Shown here: in pieces, positions 8,752 through 15,320 of the stretch | How the letters are laid out: every line of letters starts with the position of its first letter | How positions within the stretch are numbered: the first letter of the stretch is position 1 | Assembly (NCBI GenBank): GCA_948468315.1 | Contig: CAOKHL010000008.1 | Coordinates: 1-60,043, forward strand | From: an uncultured Eubacteriales bacterium | Lineage (GTDB): Bacteria; Bacillota; Clostridia; TANB77; CAG-508 | DNA length: 60,043 nucleotides | Direction: 5' to 3' | Program-made: the position numbers and the translations under genes | Notes under the pieces: generated by a model | The model's input: the letters and a program-made list of their open reading frames with translations, nothing else | Told to the model about the DNA's origin: nothing | Databases searched by the model: none

Positions 8752-9210
8752 TTATTTATTTCTCTCTTCAAGTAATTGTATTTTATCTATTTTTTCAATA
8801 ATATCATAATCTGTTGAAATATCTATTACACCATAATAGGTTACTGCTATATACTGATTATTTTCAAAACAAGAGAGAGTTAATAAATTACTTCCACCTG
8901 TATTCCCATTACCTATTAGCCAAGTTTCGTCTGATATTTTAAGCAAATATTTCTTTTTATAAACTGTATCAAAATCTAAACCTTTTACTAATATCGTATT
9001 ATTACCTAAATCTATATCTTCTATTTGTGCATAAAATGTAAGTAAAGTTGGTGGTGCTTCAATATTAGTAATTGTATTATATTTTTCATTAATCTCTTTT
9101 AACATATTATTAGTTTCTTTTAAATTACTGTTTGTATTTATATATAATACCGTAACAATAGCAGAATATATAAATATAATAACTAAACTTATTTCTAGCA
9201 TTTTTTTCAT
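8752..9210 (-). CDS. Membrane-anchored hypothetical protein with extracytoplasmic beta domain
   Basis: 152 residues from the ATG at 9208-9210 (AAGGAG upstream; the longer frame starts at a TTG). Residues 5-24 form a signal anchor, 25-45 a short coiled coil, and the rest looks like a beta-rich OB-like or YobA-like domain (AQIEDIDLGNNTILVKGLD). The likeness is weak and no role is claimed. Confidence 0.55.
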   Translation of the reverse strand: MKKMLEISLVIIFIYSAIVTVLYINTNSNLKETNNMLKEINEKYNTITNIEAPPTLLTFYAQIEDIDLGNNTILVKGLDFDTVYKKKYLLKISDETWLIGNGNTGGSNLLTLSCFENNQYIAVTYYGVIDISTDYDIIEKIDKIQLLEERNK

Positions 9211-9584
9211 AAACAATTTCTCCTTACAAATTTAAGTATTTTTAATATAACATATAATATTATATTTTTAAATATATATTTTTTAAATTTAAATATATTG
9301 TAATTTATTTTGCTAACTATATCTGTTCTGCAACCTATGTTGTTTATCATTTACTTTCTCCTTGTTTATACATAAAACATTCTCTTTCGTGCGAATAAAT
9401 TACACCATTTACATCTTATCATAAAGCAATAAACACTCTCTCATCAAATATTTCATCTTTTGACTTAAATACTTCATATAATGAATGATTTACTTTTTCT
9501 TTCACTTTTCTACCCCTTTCGCATTTATATTATAACATATATTTTCAAAAAATCTCACTATTTACGGACATATAATTTTTTTAT
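9211..9584. other. Gene-poor gap with a decayed small ORF
   Basis: The gap holds one junction motif (9298-9306) and, on the minus strand, a GTG ORF at 9419-9505 (28 codons, AGGGG upstream). That frame continues past two stops into another 22 sense codons, so it looks like a small gene broken by stop codons. Nothing else is recognised. Confidence 0.35.
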
Positions 9585-9613
9585 TTGAAATTTTATTAAA
9601 TTTATTTTATAAT
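9585..9613 (+). promoter_or_regulatory. Sigma-A promoter of the MGMT-like gene
   Basis: TTGAAA (9585-9590), 17-bp spacer, TATAAT (9608-9613), ending 17 bp before the ATG. It is the only plus-strand transcription unit in the accessory array. Confidence 0.75.
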
Positions 9614-9630
9614 GCTTTTGAGGTGTATGT

Positions 9631-9940
9631 ATGAAAACAGTATTAGATGATGATTTATCTTATTTAATATACTCCATAGTAGAAGAAATACCTGCTCGGA
9701 TGTGTTACAACCTATGGACAAATTGCTAGACTAATTGGAAAACCTAAAAATGCTAGATTGGTTGGCAGAGCTTTAAAAATGTCTTTTCTTTATGGCGATT
9801 TTCCTTGTCATAGAGTTGTTAATCATCAAGGAAGAATCTCTCCAGGATGGTATGAACAAATTGATTTGTTAAAAAATGAAGGTGTTACTTTTAAAAATGA
9901 TTTTTGTGTTGATCTAAAAAAACATCAATGGAATATGTAA
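9631..9940 (+). CDS. MGMT-family alkyltransferase(-like) protein read through a CGGA site
   Basis: The frame from ATG 9631 reads 22 codons ending EEIPA, then meets CGG (9697-9699) and would stop nine codons later. Skipping the C and reading GGA (9698-9700) gives GCVTTYGQIARLIGKP and the rest of the conserved Ada/MGMT DNA-binding domain, including the active-site PCHRVV, to a stop at 9940: 102 residues in all, the usual size of MGMT-like proteins. The glycine is conserved in the family (PxGxVxTYG). The Cys is present, so the protein could accept alkyl groups from O6-alkylguanine. This is one of eight CGGA sites; without that rule it would be called a frameshifted pseudogene. Confidence 0.8.
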
Positions 9941-9978
9941 AAAAACAGATAATTAGATTTAATAATTATCTGTTTTTT
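9941..9978 (+). terminator. Intrinsic terminator of the MGMT-like gene
   Basis: Arms AAAAACAGATAATTA (9941-9955) and its complement (9962-9976) followed by a T-run. The poly-A on the left could also let it work on the other strand. Confidence 0.85.
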
Positions 9979-10018
9979 TATTTTTAGTTTTTATCTACTT
10001 TATAACTTGTAATTTCAG

Positions 10019-10078
10019 TCTATACTTTACTTAGCATTTCTATTTCTTCTGCTACTGCACTTTTATTACTCCTAAAAT
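10019..10078 (-). pseudogene. Orphan C-terminal fragment
   Basis: On the minus strand the frame FRSNKSAVAEEIEMLSKV ends in a TAG with no start or upstream body. Its end resembles the tail of the DUF4180 protein (EAIEMLSKE), so it may be the remnant of a related cassette. The junction motif follows it at 10007-10015. Confidence 0.3.
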
Positions 10079-10525
10079 TTATCTTTCTAATCTCATATAT
10101 AATATTGGATAAGGATTTCCTTGTTCATCAAGTTCTGTTCTTTTATAAGTTTTAAATCCCATATATTCATAAAAACCTTTTGCGTTAGGATTTTGTTCAT
10201 TTACAGCTAATTTATTTACATTATAATTTTCTATGCCATAATTTAATAATTGTTTTCCTAATCCTTTTCCTCTCTCACTATTTTTAATAAATAGCATTTC
10301 TAGTTTTTTATCTTCAATTCCCATAAAAGCAATAGGTTGATGTCTTTCATTTTCTATAATTATTAAATGCGATACCCCAGAAATAGCTTGTGGTACATAT
10401 TCTTTTATATCATTTATTTCTTCATTTGATAGAAATAAATGTGTTGCTTTTACTGAATCTTCCCACACTTCTAATAACTGATTTATTAATACTTCTGTTC
10501 TTTCATTTACATCAATTATTGTCAT
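10079..10525 (-). CDS. GNAT-family N-acetyltransferase
   Basis: 148 residues from the ATG at 10523-10525; the upstream ATG overlaps the AGGGAG site. The acetyl-CoA loop is ERGKGLGKQLLNYGI, and NPNAKGFYEYMGFK is the typical motif B. The substrate is unknown. It ends 1 bp past the orphan fragment and starts close behind the ferredoxin gene. Confidence 0.88.
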   Translation of the reverse strand: MTIIDVNERTEVLINQLLEVWEDSVKATHLFLSNEEINDIKEYVPQAISGVSHLIIIENERHQPIAFMGIEDKKLEMLFIKNSERGKGLGKQLLNYGIENYNVNKLAVNEQNPNAKGFYEYMGFKTYKRTELDEQGNPYPILYMRLER

Positions 10526-10553
10526 ATTTATCTCCCTCATATATTGTGATTTT

Positions 10554-10742
10554 TTATTCTAATACTAATGCTTTTTTAGGACAAAAGTTTGAGCATTTGC
10601 CACATCTTATACATTTATCATAATCTATTTTAGGTGCTTCAAAATTTTTTTGACTTAATGCACCAACTGGACAAACATTAACAGCTGGACATTTATGGTT
10701 TTGAGGGCAATTCTCTATTACTATACTTAATTTTTTATCCAT
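10554..10742 (-). CDS. Small 4Fe-4S ferredoxin-like protein
   Basis: 62 residues from the ATG at 10740-10742, preceded by AAAGGAGA. The cysteines come in two sets: CPQNHKCPAVNVCPVGA, and CIRCGKCSNFCPKKA, the latter a classic CxxCxxCxxxCP cluster site. The first set has unusual spacing (CxxxxxCxxxxxCP). It is probably a cytoplasmic electron carrier or maturation partner. Confidence 0.85.
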   Translation of the reverse strand: MDKKLSIVIENCPQNHKCPAVNVCPVGALSQKNFEAPKIDYDKCIRCGKCSNFCPKKALVLE

Positions 10743-10773
10743 AAACTTATCTCCTTTCAAATTTATTGCACAT

Positions 10774-11303
10774 CTATCTTTCTAATTTTATAATTTTTGT
10801 TGCTAATTTTTGAGTAAATGTTTCATCGTGTTCTACAAATATAAGTGTAGGCTTATAATTTAAAATAGTATCTTCTATTTGTATTCTTGTTAATATATCA
10901 ATATAATTCAAAGGCTCATCCCATATATAAATATTTGCTTGTTCTGATATACTTTTTGCAATTAAAACTTTTTTCTTTTGACCTTCACTCATATCTTGTA
11001 TATTAGTATCAAAATCAGATTGTGATAATCCCATTTTTACTAACATCGCTTTGAAGATGCTTTCATCTATTTTATTATCCCTAGCAAAAGTTTTTAAATT
11101 TCCTTTTAAATCTTCTGTACTTTGTGATACATAAGATATTTTCAAGTCATTTGCTTTTTTAAATTCTCCATTATATTGTATTTCTTTTCCTAGAATAAGT
11201 TTTAATATACTTGATTTTCCAATACCATTTTTACCAATTCAAATATATTGTTATAACTTCCATCATATCCAAAAGTTAAATTATTTACACTTATTAAAGA
11301 CAT
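10774..11303 (-). pseudogene. ABC-F (Lsa-type) ATPase with a large internal deletion
   Basis: From the ATG at 11301-11303 (AGGAGG upstream) the frame reads MSLISVNNLTFGYDGSYNNI, the usual start of Lsa-type ribosome-protection ABC-F proteins. After 22 codons it jumps, out of frame, to the Walker A of the second ATPase domain (IGKNGIGKSS), then runs to the end with signature MSEGQKKKV, Walker B IYIWDEP and switch FVEHD. Almost the whole first ATPase domain and the linker are missing, a loss of several hundred codons. No CGG occurs at the junction. It is a dead resistance-type gene. Confidence 0.75.
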
Positions 11304-11369
11304 TGGTCCTCCTATTCCTAACGATATATTGCTAAAAGTAGCTATTTATAGGCATTTGTTTAGTTGTAC

Positions 11370-11410
11370 AAAAAAATAGAAAAAGACACAAAAAAGGTTA
11401 ATTTTGTGCC
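11370..11410 (-). terminator. ssrA: Intrinsic terminator of tmRNA
   Basis: On the minus strand GGCACAAAA and TTTTGTGTC form a 9-bp stem with one G-U pair around a TTAACC loop, followed by a T-rich run, 6 bp past the CCA end of the tmRNA. Confidence 0.8.
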
Positions 11411-11415
11411 CTGCT

Positions 11416-11771
11416 TGGTGGAGGTGAGGAGAGTCGAACTCCTGTCCACTACACTTTCCCTATGAACCTCTCCGAGTGCAGTTTGCTATTTTTATTCATT
11501 TAAATTACGCAAGCAAACGTGCTTAATTTAAATATAGCTTTTAAATACCCTCTATTACCAAAGCTCTTAATAGATTTGTTTCCTACAAATATAACACCTT
11601 TATTTTACACGTAGGAATATAAAACAAGGCGCCCGCGCCTAACTAGGCAGCGAATGCTAATTCTTCATTATCAGCGTTTATATTTATTTTCGCTTTTTTA
11701 TAGTGGCCGAAGCGACCATCCACTACTCGCTATTCATACTTCTGGCATAATGTCGAAACCATTACACCCCC
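11416..11771 (-). ncRNA. ssrA: Transfer-messenger RNA
   Basis: 356 nt. The 5' end GGGGGTGTAATGGTTTCGAC and the 3' end GTTCGACTCTCCTCACCTCC followed by ACCA are the tRNA-like halves. The tag frame (11643-11693) reads AKININADNEELAFAA and then TAG; the AFAA-type end is what ClpXP-like proteases recognise. tmRNA rescues ribosomes stalled on broken messages and tags the product. This matters here because CGG-stalled ribosomes would be its natural targets. Confidence 0.97.
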
Positions 11772-11782
11772 ATATATTTTTT

Positions 11783-11811
11783 ATTATACATTATTTTTTC
11801 TAATTTTTCAA
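11783..11811 (-). promoter_or_regulatory. Promoter of tmRNA
   Basis: Minus-strand TTGAAA (11806-11811), exactly 17 bp, TATAAT (11783-11788), ending 11 bp before the mature 5' end. Confidence 0.85.
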
Positions 11812-11827
11812 GACTTTAATCAGATAT

Positions 11828-11857
11828 AAATAAAGAATCAGCCCCAAAGGAACTGAT
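11828..11857 (-). terminator. Intrinsic terminator of mutL
   Basis: Stem ATCAGTTCC/GGGGCTGAT with a TTT loop (11837-11857), followed on the minus strand by TCTTTATTT. It lies 22 bp past the mutL stop. Confidence 0.75.
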
Positions 11858-11879
11858 CCCCCATTATAATAAATCAATG

Positions 11880-14303
11880 CTACTTCCTAGCAAACTTTCT
11901 CTCAATTTCATATTTAGACATCTTAATTACTGTTGGTCTTCCATGAGGGCATGTAAATGGATTTGGTAATTCCAAAAGTTTATCCATTAAACTATCAACT
12001 TCCTCTTTTGTAAGCTTCATATTAGCTTTTACTGCTGCTTTACATGCAACTGTTGCTATAAATCTTTCTTCTTTTTCTTGTTTTGCAGTTCTTGCTACTG
12101 TATTTATTTCGTCTAAAGTTTCTTTAAATAACTCTTGTGTATCTAAATCTACACATATATCTGGAACTCCTGATAATTTTATTGTATTTTCTCCAAATTC
12201 TTCTAACATAAATCCTGCTTGTCTAAATAAATCAAAATTATCTTTTGCTATCTCCATTTCTTTGTGTGTTAATGTAATTATATCTGGCAATAATAATAAT
12301 TGAGATGTTTTTTCTCCTTTTTCAAAGAAATTCTTTTTTACTTTTTCATACATAATCCTTTCATGTGCTGCATGTTGATCCATTATATATAATTCATTAT
12401 CTATTTCTAGAATAATATATGTATTAAATGCTATTCCTATAAATTTGTATTGTATTTTTTTATACTCAGAATCTGCTTCAAACATAGATACATTATTATC
12501 TTCCATATTATCATCTATTGTATAAAAACTCTTTTCTTCTTTTGTTTCTTCTTGCTTTCTTCCGCCATATGGTTCTTTTCCAAATAACTCTTTATACATT
12601 TCTTCAAAAGATAATATCTTTGAATTTTGTTTTTTTACTTCTTGAGGTTGTGTATTTTGCTCTTTTGAATCATTTTTTGATATTTCTTCTGTTTCATCTT
12701 TTTGTTTCAATTCCTCTATATTCGTATTTTCATCTCTTTTAACTTCTATACTTTCATCTGATTTATCGAAAACAATTGGTATAATTGATTCTTCTTCCAA
12801 TTTTTCTCCATTTATATCTTCTTTATTTTGTTCTTCCTTTAATGCTTTTGGAAGCTCATCTTCATCAGTATTTTCTTTTAAGACTTTTGGTAGCTCGTTT
12901 TGTTCACTTAATTTATTTGAACTTTCTATTTCTTCAATTTCTTTATTTTCTTCTTCTATAACTGGTGTAATAATTTCATTATATTTTTGTTCCATTTCTT
13001 TATATGTATTTGTTAATTGTAAATTTGGATTTTGTTCAACTTCTTTTTTCAAATCTTCTTGTAATAATTTTAACTTTTCAAATATGTCTTGATTAGACAT
13101 TATTTTTGGATTATCCAATACTGATGTTACTTTTTTGTCTGTCTCTTCATCTTTTTTACTATTAAATACATCTTCAATAATATTTCTAGTTTGACTATTT
13201 TCTTTATTTTCAATTGTATATGTTTTTTGTGCTATTTGCTCTACATTTTCAATTTTGAATGCATTTTTTGATGCTTCTTTTATTTCTTCTGTTTTTTCTC
13301 TATCTGTTAAAAATCCTTCTTTTAATAATGTGTCTTTTATAGCATGGAACATTGCTTTAAATGCAATATTTTCTTCTGCAAATCTAACTTCTAATTTTGC
13401 TGGGTGAACATTTACATCAACTTTTGATGGTGGCATTTCTATATTTAAAACTAAAAATGCATATTTTCCTATTGGAAGCATTCCTTTGAATGCCTGTTCT
13501 ACTGCTGATGATAAGGTTTTGTCTTTTATATATCTTTCATTTACAAAAAATATTTGATTTGTTCTATTTGATCTTGCAATATTAGTTTTTCCTATTACTC
13601 CTTTTATTTTCATATATTCATATTCATAATCTACATTTATAACATTTGTAGCTACTTCTTTTCCAAATATATTATATATTACACCTGTTAAGTCTCCATT
13701 ACCATTTGTTTGAAGTACTGTTTTTCCTGTGTTTATAAATTTTATTGCTATTTCTGGATGTACTAAAGCTATTCTTGTTACTACATCTTCTATATATCCA
13801 GATTCTGTAAAATCTTTTTTTAGAAATTTGTATCTAACTGGTGTATTGAAAAATAAATTTCTTACTGTAATTGTTGTTCCTTTTGAACATCCTATTTCGT
13901 CAAAAGATAATACATCTCCTCCTTCTATTACTATTCTGTTTCCTATTTCATCATTTGCTGTTTTACTTACTAGCTCAACATTTGCTATTGCTGCAATACT
14001 AGCTAAAGCCTCTCCTCTAAATCCCATAGATTTTACTGTATCTAAGTCATCTGCTGTTCTTATTTTACTTGTTGCATGTCGCTCAAATGCTAATTCTATG
14101 TCATCTTTGGCAATTCCTTTTCCATTGTCTGTAATTCTTATGAATGATATTCCTCCATTTTTTATTTCTACTGTTACATGTGTTGCTCCTGCATCTATTG
14201 AGTTTTCTACCATTTCTTTTATTACTGATGCTGGTCTTTCTATAACTTCTCCAGCAGCTATTTTGTTTATTGTTAATTCATCTAATAATACTATGTTTCC
14301 CAT
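11880..14303 (-). CDS. mutL: DNA mismatch repair protein MutL
   Basis: 807 residues. Residues 1-330 hold the GHKL ATPase: IERPASVIKEMVENSIDAGA, DNGKGI, GFRGEAL. The C-terminal part (about 615-807) holds the endonuclease motif DQHAAHERIMYE and the metal-binding ACKAAVKAN and CPHGRPT motifs, so this is a nicking MutL, as in bacteria without MutH. The middle linker (about 340-600) is long, acidic and rich in Glu, Lys, Asn, making the protein about 150 residues longer than usual. mutS is not next to it. A weak AAAGGAT precedes the ATG. Confidence 0.97.
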   Translation of the reverse strand: MGNIVLLDELTINKIAAGEVIERPASVIKEMVENSIDAGATHVTVEIKNGGISFIRITDNGKGIAKDDIELAFERHATSKIRTADDLDTVKSMGFRGEALASIAAIANVELVSKTANDEIGNRIVIEGGDVLSFDEIGCSKGTTITVRNLFFNTPVRYKFLKKDFTESGYIEDVVTRIALVHPEIAIKFINTGKTVLQTNGNGDLTGVIYNIFGKEVATNVINVDYEYEYMKIKGVIGKTNIARSNRTNQIFFVNERYIKDKTLSSAVEQAFKGMLPIGKYAFLVLNIEMPPSKVDVNVHPAKLEVRFAEENIAFKAMFHAIKDTLLKEGFLTDREKTEEIKEASKNAFKIENVEQIAQKTYTIENKENSQTRNIIEDVFNSKKDEETDKKVTSVLDNPKIMSNQDIFEKLKLLQEDLKKEVEQNPNLQLTNTYKEMEQKYNEIITPVIEEENKEIEEIESSNKLSEQNELPKVLKENTDEDELPKALKEEQNKEDINGEKLEEESIIPIVFDKSDESIEVKRDENTNIEELKQKDETEEISKNDSKEQNTQPQEVKKQNSKILSFEEMYKELFGKEPYGGRKQEETKEEKSFYTIDDNMEDNNVSMFEADSEYKKIQYKFIGIAFNTYIILEIDNELYIMDQHAAHERIMYEKVKKNFFEKGEKTSQLLLLPDIITLTHKEMEIAKDNFDLFRQAGFMLEEFGENTIKLSGVPDICVDLDTQELFKETLDEINTVARTAKQEKEERFIATVACKAAVKANMKLTKEEVDSLMDKLLELPNPFTCPHGRPTVIKMSKYEIERKFARK

Positions 14304-14453
14304 ATCTTTTTATCCTTTCTTAGAAAATTATATCATTAAAAATTTTTGTTTTCAACATATGTAACACAATTTTTTTTAATTCATATTATATAGCATACGA
14401 AAGATAATCCAAAGACAAAAAACTGAGAATTTTTAAGCAAGGAGGTTTTAGCT

Positions 14454-14573
14454 ATGTGCTGTAATAATGATGAAATTCTTTGGTTCATTATTCTTTTCTT
14501 ACTCCTTTTCTGTGGTGGATGTGGCAATAGATGTTGCGGAAATAGTTGCAACTCTCAATCAAACTGCTGCTGA
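14454..14573 (+). CDS. Cys/Gly-rich membrane mini-protein (HCB-like), copy 1
   Basis: 39 residues beginning MCCNNDEILWFIILFLLLFC and ending in a Cys-rich tail with nine cysteines in all. AAGGAGG lies 8 nt before the ATG. One hydrophobic helix plus Cys/Gly/Asn tail is the layout of clostridial proteins named chorion class high-cysteine HCB proteins, and recalls small sporulation proteins such as YjcZ. A spore role is inferred only. Confidence 0.75.
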   Translation: MCCNNDEILWFIILFLLLFCGGCGNRCCGNSCNSQSNCC

Positions 14574-14613
14574 TACTTAAATCTTTTTGTTTATAGAAAG
14601 GTGGTGAACAAAT

Positions 14614-14736
14614 ATGCCAGAAAATAGAGGTGGATGCGGTTGCGGATTCGGATTTGGTGATGACTGCTGCTGGATCATAATTCTTATTCTTTTAATATTC
14701 TGCTGTTGTGGTGGAAATAGAGGTGGATGTTGCTAA
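14614..14736 (+). CDS. Cys/Gly-rich membrane mini-protein (HCB-like), copy 2
   Basis: 40 residues: a Gly/Cys head (GGCGCGFGFGDDCCW), one helix (IIILILLIF) and a tail of cysteines and glycines. AAAGGTGGTG precedes the ATG. It follows copy 1 by 40 bp and shares its plan, so the pair is a small operon from duplication. TGC GGT, TGC GGA and TTC GGA here contain CGG out of phase and need no frameshift. Confidence 0.75.
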   Translation: MPENRGGCGCGFGFGDDCCWIIILILLIFCCCGGNRGGCC

Positions 14737-14750
14737 TCTAACTTCAAAGA

Positions 14751-14782
14751 AAAAATTCAGCTTTAAAAGCTGGATTTTTTCT
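14751..14782 (+). terminator. Intrinsic terminator of the mini-protein operon
   Basis: Arms AAAATTCAGCTTT and AAAGCTGGATTTT around one base, then a T-run. Confidence 0.8.
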
Positions 14783-14813
14783 CTTATTTTTTTGTTAAAA
14801 TTAGTAAAATCTA

Positions 14814-14842
14814 TTGTCAAATTTGTTTTTTTGTGCTATTAT
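14814..14842 (+). promoter_or_regulatory. Promoter of tRNA-Trp
   Basis: TTGTCA (14814-14819), 17-bp spacer, TATTAT (14837-14842), 17 bp before the tRNA. Confidence 0.75.
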
Positions 14843-14859
14843 TAAAAAGTAGTTTTTAT

Positions 14860-14934
14860 AGGAGTATAGTGTCAATGGTAGCACATCGGTCTCCAAAACC
14901 GCCTGTGAGGGTTCGAATCCTTCTACTCCTGCCA
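14860..14934 (+). tRNA. tRNA-Trp (anticodon CCA)
   Basis: 75 nt with encoded CCA. Acceptor AGGAGTA pairs with TACTCCT; the anticodon loop CTCCAAA gives CCA; the T arm carries GGTTCGAATCC. Discriminator base G, as usual for tRNA-Trp. It is the only tRNA in the window, so the decoding set for CGG cannot be judged here. Confidence 0.95.
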
Positions 14935-14938
14935 AAGC

Positions 14939-14980
14939 AAAAAGTAGCTATTTCAATAGATTTAGCTACTTTTTTATTTT
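14939..14980 (+). terminator. Intrinsic terminator after tRNA-Trp
   Basis: Arms AAAAGTAGCTA and TAGCTACTTTT with a T-run, starting 5 bp after the tRNA. Confidence 0.8.
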
Positions 14981-15073
14981 TACTGTCTATTTTTTATCCT
15001 TTTTCTACCTTGTAAGTTGTCTAAAACATTATATATAAATAAACTTTAAAAGTATAATAAATATATTCGTAAT

Positions 15074-15247
15074 CTAACTTCCTTTAGCCCTTTCAATCAC
15101 ATCATAAAAACTTTTCGTTTGACATATGTACTTCAAACTTTCGGATGACAACAATAAATAATCTTTTAGCAATAGTTTATATGCCTTTTCTGATTTAACA
15201 TTCAAATTTTTTATCATTTGCATTGATTTTTCATACATTTCTTGCAT
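15074..15247 (-). CDS. Small helical hypothetical protein
   Basis: 57 residues from the ATG at 15245-15247 (GAGGTGAT upstream). It is mostly helical and charged (MQEMYEKSMQMIKNLNVKSE). It resembles short phasin-like helical proteins in composition only. It ends shortly after the Ca-type ATPase start region in a separate unit. Confidence 0.5.
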   Translation of the reverse strand: MQEMYEKSMQMIKNLNVKSEKAYKLLLKDYLLLSSESLKYICQTKSFYDVIERAKGS

Positions 15248-15320
15248 AATTATCACCTCTAGATTAATTATACATTATGTTAAACGAAAAGTCTGTCGAA
15301 ACTTGTCAAAAGTAAAAAAA

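Larger units (their letters stand above)
3553..10015 (-). repeat. Recurring CAAATTACAA-type motif at gene junctions of the accessory array
   Basis: The plus-strand 9-mer TTGTAATTT occurs at 3553, 3841, 5660, 6627, 7179, 7826, 9298 and 10007. Every copy lies in a gap between genes, in the same orientation, usually within a few bases after one stop codon and just before the next ribosome binding site. Five copies extend to TTGTAATTTG. Three chance copies elsewhere in the window lie inside genes. The spacing suggests cassette boundaries; no integron attC fold is visible. Confidence 0.5.

Noticed and set aside
2810..10742. A true integron
   Set aside because: The junction motif is too short for attC, shows no paired R boxes, and no integron integrase is in the window. 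The tyrosine recombinase at 58387 is far away and lacks the extra integron motif as far as I can see.
13729..14364. Long plus-strand open frame opposite the mutL start, and similar frames opposite other genes
   Set aside because: These are antisense shadows of real genes in AT-rich DNA, without ribosome binding sites or recognisable families.
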